Assembly: GCA_021372515.1 (NCBI GenBank)
Contig: JAJFUG010000138.1
Location: 1 to 12,437, forward strand
Origin: a bacterium
Lineage (GTDB): Bacteria; Gemmatimonadota; Glassbacteria; GWA2-58-10
Reading direction: 5' to 3'
DNA: 12,437 nucleotides
Position numbers and translations under genes: made by a program. The stretch's first letter is position 1. Each line of letters starts with the position of its first letter. The notes under the pieces are model-generated. The model ran no database searches. It had not been told where the DNA came from and saw nothing but the letters and a program-made list of their open reading frames with translations. Positions 1 to 7,372 of this stretch are shown here, in pieces.

Positions 1-2
1 GC

Positions 3-482
3 TGGCGGGTGCTGGAGGTGGGCTGCGGCAGCGGCCAGGTGAGCGCCGCGCTTCTGGGCGTGCTGGGCCCGGCCGGCCAGGTGACCGCTTTCGACATCTC
101 GGGGGCGATGCTGGCCCAGGCGCGGGCCAAGCACCTTGAGCGCGCCTGCTATGTTCAGGCGGACTCCGCCCGCCTGCCCCTGGCCGGGTCGTGGTTCGAG
201 GCGGTGGTGCTGTTCCGGGTGTTCCCGCACCTGGATGATAAAAGCGCCTGCCTGGCCGAGTTCCGCCGCGTGCTGCGTCCCGGCGGCTGGCTGATCCTGG
301 CCCATCCCGCCGGGCGGGAACAGCTCAATGTCTGCCACGCCGCCATGAGCGGCGAGGTGGCCCTGGACATGCTGCCCGAGGAGCCGGTGCTGCGCGACAC
401 CCTGCATTCGGCCGGGTTCAAGGTCATGTCCGTGGAGGACCGCCCGGAGCGTTATCTCGTCATGGCCCGCCGCAACGGTTGA
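3..482 (+). CDS. SAM-dependent methyltransferase, 5'-truncated by the window edge
   Basis: This is the C-terminal part (159 residues visible) of a class I S-adenosylmethionine-dependent methyltransferase of the Methyltransf_11 type. The frame is open to the left edge, so the true start lies outside the window. Motif I, VLEVGCGSG, the glycine-rich SAM-binding loop, is at visible residues 3-11. An acidic strand end (VTAFDIS) follows, then a QADSARLPL stretch typical of the adenine-contacting loop, and the late motif RVLRPGGWLILAHP. The substrate cannot be told from sequence; these enzymes act on small molecules, quinones, lipids or sugars. The gene ends with TGA 11 bases before the stop codon of a convergent small gene, with no clear terminator between them. 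The family call is firm and the specific function unknown. Confidence 0.85.
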   Translation, partial: WRVLEVGCGSGQVSAALLGVLGPAGQVTAFDISGAMLAQARAKHLERACYVQADSARLPLAGSWFEAVVLFRVFPHLDDKSACLAEFRRVLRPGGWLILAHPAGREQLNVCHAAMSGEVALDMLPEEPVLRDTLHSAGFKVMSVEDRPERYLVMARRNG

Positions 483-493
483 ATCCCGCAGAT

Positions 494-688
494 TTACTTC
501 TTATCCCCCAGTTCCAGGCGCGCGGCGCAGGGGGCGTTCTTGGCCACGATCCGGTTCAAAACGGCGCAGTGCAGCCCGGCGAAAGTGCGGCAGCTCCCGG
601 CGCCGTCCAGCCCGTAGTCCTCCGGGAACGAGGCGTGGGCGCAACGCAGGTCGCACCAGCGGGGTAAAGTTTTCTCGTTCTGCTCCAT
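494..688 (-). CDS. Small cysteine-rich protein of unknown function (64 aa)
   Basis: A 64-residue protein with five cysteines, at positions 12, 16, 33, 41 and 54. The spacing includes a CxxxC pair in WCDLRCAH, followed by SCRTF and then KNAPC. I take it as a real gene for two reasons. A strong ribosome binding site (AGGGAGAG on the minus strand) sits about 4-5 bases before the ATG. The cysteine, aromatic and proline pattern also looks like that of a conserved small protein rather than a chance frame. The cysteines could bind zinc or an iron-sulfur cluster, but no named family is recognised with certainty. There is no signal peptide or membrane segment, so it is probably cytoplasmic. It converges on the methyltransferase gene and is divergent from fliD, so any promoter must lie in the AT-rich region to its right. 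Confidence 0.65.
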   Translation of the reverse strand: MEQNEKTLPRWCDLRCAHASFPEDYGLDGAGSCRTFAGLHCAVLNRIVAKNAPCAARLELGDKK

Positions 689-892
689 TTTTCTCTCCCT
701 GTGTTATCCCTCACTCAAGATAACGCTTCCCGATCACGGATCAATCCTCTGAGCCGATGAAACAGCTTTACCCGCGATGTCCGCCCAGTCTGACAATATT
801 CTCTCAACTTATTCTCTGCCATAATGTTCTGCACTCAAGTGCCGTGGAGTGCCTGCCGATATTATTAGGATGGGTTGAAAACGGCCGGATGC

Positions 893-947
893 GGATTATT
901 TTTCCGCCAATCAAATTGTTATTTATTTGATTTCGGAAAATTATTCC
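893..947. repeat. Long imperfect inverted repeat upstream of fliD
   Basis: The core arms AATCAAAT (909-916) and ATTTGATT (925-932) are perfectly complementary around an 8-base loop. After a small internal mismatch the pairing continues with TTTTCCG (900-906) against CGGAAAA (934-940), then less perfectly out to GGATTAT/ATTATTCC. As DNA it may be an operator or an enhancer site for a sigma-54 activator. As RNA it could fold into a hairpin with T-rich flanks. It lies about 100 bases upstream of the sigma-54 element, a normal distance for an activator site. The function is inferred; the dyad is directly visible. Confidence 0.5.
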
Positions 948-1048
948 TTACAAAGCTGAAAACCCGATTTCAGGAGACCGCGTCTCAGGATGAATTGTCG
1001 AGATATAATATTGCTTGGCAATAATTTACCCATTTATCAAGTCATACA

Positions 1049-1064
1049 TGGCATAACTCTTGCT
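1049..1064 (+). promoter_or_regulatory. Sigma-54 (RpoN) -24/-12 promoter of fliD
   Basis: TGGCATAACTCTTGCT matches the sigma-54 consensus TGGCAC-N5-TTGCW with one mismatch (T for the last C of the -24 box). The invariant GG (1050-1051) and GC (1062-1063) are exactly 10 bases apart, as required. Transcription would start near 1075, leaving a leader of about 70 bases before the fliD ATG. Control of filament-cap genes by sigma-54 and an NtrC-type activator is established in several flagellated bacteria. The activator gene is not in the window. Confidence 0.7.
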
Positions 1065-1119
1065 CCTTCCGGGCCGTCCGGTCATCAGGCGCATCGCGCC
1101 CGCGGCATACACCCCGGCA

Positions 1120-1135
1120 CAGCCTGTCAAGGCTG
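1120..1135 (+). other. Leader hairpin next to the fliD ribosome binding site
   Basis: CAGCC (1120-1124) and GGCTG (1131-1135) form a perfect 5-bp stem around the loop TGTCAA. The stem ends exactly where the purine-rich ribosome binding site GAAAGG (1135-1140) begins. Its position could modulate translation of fliD. There is no T-run, so it is not a terminator. A stem this short can arise by chance. Confidence 0.3.
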
Positions 1136-1146
1136 AAAGGCAAACT

Positions 1147-4100
1147 ATGGCTTCACCCATAAGCATCTCCGGTCTGGCCTCCGGGATCGACACCGAGTCG
1201 ATCATCTCCAAGATGATCGAGGCCAAACAGGTTCCGATAACGCGGCTTAAGAACGAGCAGGACCTTCTTTCGATCAAGCGCGACGCCTACCGGGATGTCA
1301 ACACCCAGGTGCTCGCCCTTCAGAATGAGGCCCTCAACCTGCGCCTGGATTCAACTTTCATCACCCGCACGGTGGCGTCCAGCGATGACGGCATAGTGCG
1401 CGCCACGGCCAGTCTGGGCACGGCCAAGACCAACCACCGGGTCAAGGTCCTTCAACTGGCCCAGGAGGCCTCGGTCAGCAGCAACCGCTATTACAGCCAG
1501 GCCAGCCTGATCGGCTCCAACACGGTGGGGATCAACCAGCTCGGCAGCACAACCGCCCTGAACGCCCCCGGTGCGGGACGGCTGATCGGCGGGGTGGCGG
1601 TCACCGACTCCACCACCCTGAGCGACCTCGGGCTAAGCTCGGATTTCAGCCTCAAGCTCGACCTGGACGCCTCCGGATCCCGCAACCCGATCTCGATCAC
1701 CGGCCTTAGCGGCAGCAGCACCGTGGGACAGATGATGCAGGCGATCCGCGACCAGGCCGGCTCGGCGGTCAAGGTGCAGCTCGTGCGCGACCAGTCCCTG
1801 GGCGGCAAGGTGATCCAGATCGCCAGCGGCTACGTGGGGGTGGATGTTAGCGTGAGTGGCGCGGTGGCCGAATCCGCCCTGGGGATCCAGAGCGGGGCCA
1901 CGGCGTCCTCCGGCTCCACCGTCGCCCTGGGCTCGGCCCGTCAGGTGGCCGCGCTCGACCCGCTGGATGTGGTCACCGGCACAGCGCTCGTGGTCTCCTC
2001 CAATGGCAGGGCCGGCAGCCTGACCGGCACGGTGGACCTGGCCGCGGCCGCCGCGGGCGGGGATGTAATGTCCATGACCCTGGCCAACCTCGGAATAACC
2101 GAGTTCGACGGTTTCACGCTCGACCCGGACGCCGGCGGGGCCACTGGCAACCTGACAGTGCTCAAAGAGGACGGTTCCACGCTCAGTGGCTCCGACACCC
2201 TGGCCGACCTGATCCACGCCATCAATCTCAGCGCCCCGGATGTGACCGCCCAGGTGGTGGACGGCTCCGGAGGGGCCAAATATCTCCAGATCATCGCCAA
2301 CGAGGGCGGCCGTGACGTGACTGTCAGCCAGACCGGGGCTACGGACGGATTCCTGTCCAAGCTGCTCGGCCTGGGCGGCAACAACGCCACCAGCACCAAC
2401 GCCACAACGGACAGCGGCGATTTCACCATGATCGGCAATTTCTACGGCCGCGGCTCGGTCGCGGCCGATGAGCGGCGTGTGGTCAGCGGGACCAAGGACG
2501 ATTACCGCGGCATCGGCGTGACCGACCTTATCGACGGGGTCACCCTGCTCGGGGCCAGCGTGGGCAATGTGTTTTCCGCCGGCTCCGCCCGCATCCAGAT
2601 CAACAACAGCCAGAACCTGGCCATCTCCGACAGCACACGCACAGAGCTGTACGGTGTAGCCGGGATCACCAGCTCGTCCTTCGCCACCAGCCTGGCCGTG
2701 GACCCGGACGGCAGTGGTACGGCGGGCCTCAACCGCTCCATCGCCGACCTCAACGCCGCCGGGGCTTTCGGCCTGACAGCGGCGATCACCGCCGGCTCGT
2801 TCAAGGTCGGGGACGCCACTCTCACCCTGACCCAGGAAGATATCGACAGCGGGATCACCCTGGCCGAGGTTGTGGCCCGGATCAACAGCGCCGGCCAGAA
2901 CACGGTGGTGCACTACGAGGACAGCACCGACCGTTTCATCGCCACGGCCTCCGAGTACGGCGCCGACGGGACGGTCTCTTTCGGCTCCTACAGCGGCGCG
3001 GCTGGCGAGAGCAACATTCTCAAAACCCTGGGACTGACCAATGCCGCCAGCTCCACCGCGGTTTCAGGCGGCTCGGACGGCGGGCATATCGACTCCGGGG
3101 CCGAGCTCGACCAGGCCGGTTTCGCCATCCGGCCCACCTCGGGGACAATTACGATCAACGGCATCTCGCTCTCGATCGATGCGCAGGTGGACACCCTGGA
3201 GGATGTGATCGACAAGATCAACAATTCCGCCGCCGGAGTGACCGCCTCGATCGACCCCGAATCCAAGCGCTTCACCCTGGTCCAGAAAGTCACCGACGAC
3301 ACCACGGCCAACAACATCCAGCTCGGGTCGAACTCGGACACCAGCAACCTGTTGACTGTCCTGCGGCTGCTGCAAGGGGCCACCGGGGAAGGGTCGGTCA
3401 GCAGCGTCGAATCGCCCAAAGCCAAGAACAACGTGGGCCAGGCCCGTCAGGAAGCCAGGGTCGAGGTGGACGGGATAGTTTACACCCGCAAGACCAACAC
3501 CATCGACGACATAACCTCGGGCATGACCTACGAGCTGCTGGGCACCTCCAGCAACACGGTCACCCTCACTGTCGAGGGCGACACGGAAAAGGCCGTCGAC
3601 GCCATCGCCCAGTTCATCGTCGAGTACAACAAGACCATCAAGCTGCTCAGTCCCGAAGCGGTCAGCGACGAGGACAAGAAATACCTCGAGCCGGTCTCCG
3701 ATTCCGAGCGCTCCAGCCTGACTTATACCGAGCTGATCGACCGTCTGGATAAGTACGAAAGCCTGAACAAGAGCGAGGCGATCCGCAAGGAGAGTAATTT
3801 CAAGATTTTGCTCAACCAGATCCAGAGCATCATCGGCTCGCGGGTGCAGATAAACGGCAGCACCCTGCAGAGCCTGTCCGACCTGGGGATCAACAGCGGC
3901 GACGCCGGAAACCCGCTGACAAAAGACTATACCGGGGTCCTGGTGGCCGACTCCACCGACCTGGACACGATCAAGGCCGCCCTGCAGAGCAACGAAAAGC
4001 TGACTGCCGCGCTGGCGAGCGACGATGTCTCGGTGGCGCGCCTGTTCAACCAGAACGCGCTCTCCTCGACCTCGGTCAAGGGCACACTCGGGTTCGACGA

Positions 4101-4707
4101 GGCCACGGACCTGGCGAACGACATCTCGTTCGAGGTCTATGACGGCACGAACAGCGCCACGATCACCATCCCGGCGGGGAGCCAGAGCAAAAGCTCGATC
4201 CTCAGCCTCATCACCACCGAGCTGCAGCGCAAGGACCTGTCCGACATCATGGTCTCTTTCGACGGGACCGGGCACCTCCAGTTCAAGAGCGAGAAATCCA
4301 CCGGCAGCGCCTACATGCGCATCCTCGACCTTACCGCTCAGTCCGGCTCCGACCGTCTGTCCAGCCGTTTCGGCCTGAGCGGCGGCTCTTTCATCGGGCC
4401 GGAGGCCGACCAGAAAGCCGGTGCGTCCCAGAAACTCTACACCTCGCTGCGCCAGAGCACCGGGATCAACGGGTTCCTCCCGCAGAGCATCTCGGTGGGC
4501 GGCAAGTACGGCCAGGGTACGATCTACGACGACATGGTGAACCTCCAGGACCGTATCGACACGATGAATGACCGTCTGGACGAATACGAGACGCGACTGC
4601 GCAACCAGTTCGCGGCCATGGAATCGTCCATCTCCAAGCTCCAGGAGCAGCAGAACTCGCTGTCGCAGTACACCGGCAGCGCCTCGGCCACCAAGGCCAG
4701 CAGCTGA
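1147..4707 (+). CDS. fliD: Flagellar filament cap protein FliD (HAP2), unusually long
   Basis: FliD caps the growing flagellar filament outside the cell and helps exported flagellin fold into place. The N-terminus (MASPISISGLASGIDTESII) is the classic FliD_N start, with the heptad-rich D0 region over about residues 1-110. The FliD_C domain starts near residue 765 (VEVDGIVYTRKTNTIDDI). The last 60 residues form the expected coiled coil (DDMVNLQDRIDTMNDRLDEY, then RNQFAAMESSISKL). Between them lie several beta-helix-beta cassettes resembling Flagellin_IN repeats, at about residues 159-238, 305-395, 539-615 and 665-715, with another inside FliD_C at about 990-1055. The total is 1186 residues, against roughly 450-700 in familiar FliD proteins. 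I chose ATG 1147 because GAAAGG lies 6 bases upstream and the family N-terminus begins exactly there; earlier in-frame starts would add unrelated residues and overlap the promoter. There is no signal peptide, as expected for a type III export substrate. Confidence 0.95.
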   Translation: MASPISISGLASGIDTESIISKMIEAKQVPITRLKNEQDLLSIKRDAYRDVNTQVLALQNEALNLRLDSTFITRTVASSDDGIVRATASLGTAKTNHRVKVLQLAQEASVSSNRYYSQASLIGSNTVGINQLGSTTALNAPGAGRLIGGVAVTDSTTLSDLGLSSDFSLKLDLDASGSRNPISITGLSGSSTVGQMMQAIRDQAGSAVKVQLVRDQSLGGKVIQIASGYVGVDVSVSGAVAESALGIQSGATASSGSTVALGSARQVAALDPLDVVTGTALVVSSNGRAGSLTGTVDLAAAAAGGDVMSMTLANLGITEFDGFTLDPDAGGATGNLTVLKEDGSTLSGSDTLADLIHAINLSAPDVTAQVVDGSGGAKYLQIIANEGGRDVTVSQTGATDGFLSKLLGLGGNNATSTNATTDSGDFTMIGNFYGRGSVAADERRVVSGTKDDYRGIGVTDLIDGVTLLGASVGNVFSAGSARIQINNSQNLAISDSTRTELYGVAGITSSSFATSLAVDPDGSGTAGLNRSIADLNAAGAFGLTAAITAGSFKVGDATLTLTQEDIDSGITLAEVVARINSAGQNTVVHYEDSTDRFIATASEYGADGTVSFGSYSGAAGESNILKTLGLTNAASSTAVSGGSDGGHIDSGAELDQAGFAIRPTSGTITINGISLSIDAQVDTLEDVIDKINNSAAGVTASIDPESKRFTLVQKVTDDTTANNIQLGSNSDTSNLLTVLRLLQGATGEGSVSSVESPKAKNNVGQARQEARVEVDGIVYTRKTNTIDDITSGMTYELLGTSSNTVTLTVEGDTEKAVDAIAQFIVEYNKTIKLLSPEAVSDEDKKYLEPVSDSERSSLTYTELIDRLDKYESLNKSEAIRKESNFKILLNQIQSIIGSRVQINGSTLQSLSDLGINSGDAGNPLTKDYTGVLVADSTDLDTIKAALQSNEKLTAALASDDVSVARLFNQNALSSTSVKGTLGFDEATDLANDISFEVYDGTNSATITIPAGSQSKSSILSLITTELQRKDLSDIMVSFDGTGHLQFKSEKSTGSAYMRILDLTAQSGSDRLSSRFGLSGGSFIGPEADQKAGASQKLYTSLRQSTGINGFLPQSISVGGKYGQGTIYDDMVNLQDRIDTMNDRLDEYETRLRNQFAAMESSISKLQEQQNSLSQYTGSASATKASS

Positions 4708-4768
4708 GGACCGGCCCGGGAGCAGGGATGGATCGACTCGCGGAGATTGAAAACGAAAGGAGCAATTG

Positions 4769-5377
4769 ATGCTTATACTCACTCTGGACGGCCGCAGCCT
4801 GGACGCCGGCAGCCTCCAGGCCGGGACTCTGGCGGAGTTGATCCGCTCGGTCGAGCAGGACCTGGGCCCCGAAAGGGTGATCGTGGCGATGACCCTGGAC
4901 GGCCGCAGCCTGGACCAGGAAAGGGAAAAGGCCGACGCCGCCAGACCGCTGGAGAACATGCAGCGGCTCGATATCACCACTCAGAGAGTGATCGATCTGG
5001 CCCGCAGCACGCTGCGCAGTATGATCGAGTTCATCCCCCGGATCGCCGCCCAGCTCGCCGATTGCGTGGAGGAACTGCACGGGGCGCGCGATGCCGAGGG
5101 CTACGAGCACCTGAAAAAAGCCATCGATGGATTGCAGCTCGTGGCCAGCGCCTGGCCGCCCATTGTCCGCTGGCTGAGCGCCGAGGGCTGGCCTGTCGAC
5201 GCTCTGGCTCCGCGCACCGAGGGGTTCAACGAGCTGCTGGGCGGGATTGCCCGGGCCCAGGAAACGGGCGATGTGGTGCTGTTGTGCGACAGCCTGGAAT
5301 TCGAGCTGGGAGAATTCCTGGAAAGCTGGCAAGGACACGCCGGGCAGTTACTGGAACAACTCGAACGGAACGACTGA
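4769..5377 (+). CDS. Unrecognised helical protein between fliD and maf
   Basis: A 202-residue protein I do not recognise. ATG 4769 has an excellent ribosome binding site, AAAGGAG, ending 6 bases upstream. Residues 1-50 alternate strand-like and helical segments (MLILTLDGRSLD, a helix around TLAELIRSVEQDLG, then VIVAMTLDGRSLD), possibly a small beta-grasp-like fold. The peptide TLDGRSLD occurs twice, 37 residues apart. Residues 55-200 look mostly helical, with leucine-rich amphipathic stretches ending in LLEQLERND. There is no signal peptide or membrane segment. The gene sits 61 bases after fliD and 10 bases before maf in the same direction, so it should be co-transcribed. The position suggests a flagellar accessory role, such as an export chaperone of the FliT/FlgN kind or a glycosylation partner. 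That is inference from context only. Confidence 0.8.
   Translation: MLILTLDGRSLDAGSLQAGTLAELIRSVEQDLGPERVIVAMTLDGRSLDQEREKADAARPLENMQRLDITTQRVIDLARSTLRSMIEFIPRIAAQLADCVEELHGARDAEGYEHLKKAIDGLQLVASAWPPIVRWLSAEGWPVDALAPRTEGFNELLGGIARAQETGDVVLLCDSLEFELGEFLESWQGHAGQLLEQLERND
4784..4915 (+). repeat. Two identical 21-bp copies encoding LDGRSLD
   Basis: The bases at 4784-4804 and 4895-4915 are identical and lie 111 bases apart, in the same reading frame. Both encode the peptide LDGRSLD, preceded by threonine in both copies. Identity at the DNA level, including third positions, suggests a recent partial duplication or gene conversion, though strong codon bias makes identity easier to reach. Confidence 0.6.
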
Positions 5378-5387
5378 GAAAGGCCGG

Positions 5388-7307
5388 ATGGATATCTTTC
5401 GCCAAAATATGGAAGCCCTGGCGCGGCGCAGCCCGAACCTGGCCCGCCAGGTGAACCAGGCACTCCCGGCGGCGGCTGAGGTGACAGTCACCCCCTCGGG
5501 GGCGCCCTCGCTGCGTCTTCTGGATGCCGGCGGGCGCCCCTGGAGCCTGCACAGCGCGGTGGACCCGCTGCGTGAGGCCGAGCGCCTGGTCGAGGCTCAG
5601 TTCACCGACAGCGCCAACGCCTGCCTGGTCTACGGTTTCGGGCTGGGCTACCACGTGGACCGTCTGATCGAGCGTCTGGACGGCGCCGGGAATGTACTCG
5701 TGGTGGAACCGCAGATTTCGATCTTCAAGGCCGCCCTGGCCGCGCGCGACCTGCGCCATCTTTTCGGCCGCGATGACATTTTCTGGGCCGTGGGTGAGAC
5801 CGTGGACCAGGTCCCGGCCCATTTCGGCGAGGTGTTCCGCGTGGCCTCGCTGGAGGGAGTGATGATCCTGCCCCATGCCCCCTCGATGCGCCTGTGCGGC
5901 GACTATTTCACCCGCCTGGACGACCTCTGCCGCAAGTGGATCATCGCCGTGGGCGGCAATTTTCTGACCAACGTGGCCGCGGTGCGCAGCTATTTTTCCA
6001 ACACCCTGGACAACATCCTGGCCCTGGCCGGCGACCCGCCGGTCAAGCGCCTGTTCGGGCGGTTCAAGGGCATCCCGGCCGTGGTGATCTCGGCCGGCCC
6101 CTCCCTGGACCGTAATATCCACCTTCTGCGTCTGCTCGAGCGCCACGCAGTGCTGATCTGCGTCGACACCTCGCTGGGCCCGCTCCACCGCGCCGGGGTG
6201 CAGCCGCACCTGGTGCTGGCCGGCGACGCGGGCGAGAACAATTTCCGCCACCTCAAGGGCCTGGGCTGCACCGGCGCGGCTTTGGTGGCCGAGCCGATGA
6301 CCCACCCGCGGATCGTGAGCGAGTTCCAGGGCCCCCGGTTCACCATGAGCTTCGACGAGACCCTGATGAAACGCCTGGCCGCCGTGCTGGGCGATTTCGG
6401 CAAGGTCAAGGCCTGGGGCTCGATCTCCACCGGGGCTTTCGACCTGGCCCGCCGACTGGGCTGCGACCCGATCGTTTTCACCGGCCAGGACCTGTCGTTC
6501 CCCGGCCTGCGCTACTACGCCCACGGCACCTACCAGGAGCGCCGCTGGCTGCGCGAGATCGGCGAGGGCCGCACGCTGCAGGACATGCACAACCGCCGCA
6601 TGGTCAACGAGAACAACCTGGACGCCACCGACATCTTCGGCCGTCCGGTGCGCACCTCCAAGGCCCTGGAGGCCTACCGTCAGTACCTCGAACGTGAAAT
6701 CTCCGAGACCGGCAGCCGGGTGATCAACGCCACCGAGGGCGGCGTGGGGTTCGCCGGCGTGACCAACCTTCCGCTGGATGAGGTCTTCTGGCGCTACGCC
6801 CGCCGCACGCACCCGGTGCGGCAGATGATCCTGAGCTGCCACTCGCCGCGCCCGGCCAGCGAGAAACAGGCGGTCTACGATTTCCTCAGCCGCTCGGTGG
6901 AGGAGCTTGCCACTTTCTGCGCGCTGTGCAACGACGGGTTCGAGCTGGCCCGGCTGATCCACCAGGGCCAGAGCCCCAACCCGGAGGCGGATTTCGCCAG
7001 CATCGAGGATGTTTACGCGAAGGTCTACAACCGCAAGGACGTGCTCGAGCTGCTGGAACACGCCAACCAGGGCGGCCTGCTCGCTTTCCAGCGCGGCAGC
7101 CGTCAACTGGAGAACCGCACCCGGGACCGCGGCCTGCTGGAGGATGCCGCCCGGCTGTACGGGGCCTTTTTCATCAGTTTCTACCAGACTGCCGATTTTC
7201 TGCTCAAACGGACTGAGCGCGCTGCTCTGGCTGTGGGCTCGAACCTCGATTTCGGAAGTGCGGAGCACACTGACAGCCCCGACGGGGAATTTCTCGAAGC
7301 TGTCTGA
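5388..7307 (+). CDS. maf: Maf-type flagellin glycosyltransferase (MptE-like, DUF115)
   Basis: A 639-residue motility accessory factor. Maf proteins act in the cytoplasm and transfer nonulosonic acids (pseudaminic or legionaminic acid) or related sugars from CMP donors to Ser/Thr of flagellin before export. The N-terminal domain (about residues 1-220) contains YGFGLGYH and VLVVEPQI. The central MptE-like domain begins with VVISAGPSLD (ISAGPSLD at residues 234-241), a diagnostic motif for the family. It continues with AGDAGENN near residue 280 and FTGQDLSF followed by YYAHGTY near 366-380, the conserved GxDL...HAxG pattern. The helical C-terminal part is less conserved. ATG 5388 is preferred over upstream in-frame starts because those lie inside the previous gene, while GAGAAAGG sits just upstream. 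The placement between fliD and fliS supports a flagellin-modifying role. The sugar donor cannot be told from sequence. Confidence 0.9.
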   Translation: MDIFRQNMEALARRSPNLARQVNQALPAAAEVTVTPSGAPSLRLLDAGGRPWSLHSAVDPLREAERLVEAQFTDSANACLVYGFGLGYHVDRLIERLDGAGNVLVVEPQISIFKAALAARDLRHLFGRDDIFWAVGETVDQVPAHFGEVFRVASLEGVMILPHAPSMRLCGDYFTRLDDLCRKWIIAVGGNFLTNVAAVRSYFSNTLDNILALAGDPPVKRLFGRFKGIPAVVISAGPSLDRNIHLLRLLERHAVLICVDTSLGPLHRAGVQPHLVLAGDAGENNFRHLKGLGCTGAALVAEPMTHPRIVSEFQGPRFTMSFDETLMKRLAAVLGDFGKVKAWGSISTGAFDLARRLGCDPIVFTGQDLSFPGLRYYAHGTYQERRWLREIGEGRTLQDMHNRRMVNENNLDATDIFGRPVRTSKALEAYRQYLEREISETGSRVINATEGGVGFAGVTNLPLDEVFWRYARRTHPVRQMILSCHSPRPASEKQAVYDFLSRSVEELATFCALCNDGFELARLIHQGQSPNPEADFASIEDVYAKVYNRKDVLELLEHANQGGLLAFQRGSRQLENRTRDRGLLEDAARLYGAFFISFYQTADFLLKRTERAALAVGSNLDFGSAEHTDSPDGEFLEAV

Positions 7308-7372
7308 ACTGCGCCGGACCGAGGGCGGCGGATGCCCCGGCCCGCGCAATACGCGAAAGAGGTGTTCTCAAG

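Larger units (their letters stand above)
689..1146. promoter_or_regulatory. AT-rich intergenic control region between the small minus-strand gene and fliD
   Basis: About 460 bases separate two divergent genes. From about 760 to 1045 the region is clearly richer in A and T than the rest of the window. It holds a short palindrome GCACTCAAGTGC (831-842), a long imperfect dyad (893-947), a 6-bp inverted repeat CTGAAA/TTTCAG (956-973), a small dyad GAGAC/GTCTC (975-987), an ATTGC/GCAAT dyad (1010-1022), a TATAAT hexamer (1004-1009) without a convincing -35 partner, and a sigma-54-type promoter (1049-1064). Sigma-54 promoters need an activator bound upstream, so one of the dyads may be its site. 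No convincing gene is seen here; a 57-codon frame at 757-930 was rejected. Confidence 0.6.

Noticed and set aside
665-691. TAAAGTTT resembling a sigma-28 -35 box
   Set aside because: No GCCGATAA-like -10 box follows at the right distance, and it lies inside the small minus-strand gene.
757-930. 57-codon plus-strand frame in the AT-rich region
   Set aside because: It has no good ribosome binding site, codon use unlike its neighbours, and overlaps the dyad at 893-947. The product shows no family signature.
1004-1009. TATAAT hexamer as a sigma-70 promoter for fliD
   Set aside because: No -35 hexamer at 16-18 bases upstream. In an AT-rich stretch the hexamer is expected by chance, and the sigma-54 element is much better.
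1633-2913. Minus-strand open frame of about 426 codons inside fliD
   Set aside because: A shadow frame made by strong G/C third-position bias, with a Gly/Ala/Val/His-rich product and no motifs.
3064-4980. Long minus-strand open frame (about 638 codons) opposite fliD
   Set aside because: It spans the fliD 3' end and the next gene start, and its translation is low-complexity. FliD on the plus strand is certain.
5226-7349. Long minus-strand open frame (about 707 codons) opposite maf
   Set aside because: It mirrors the GC-rich codon pattern of maf. The plus strand carries diagnostic Maf motifs, and the minus-strand product has no recognisable domain.
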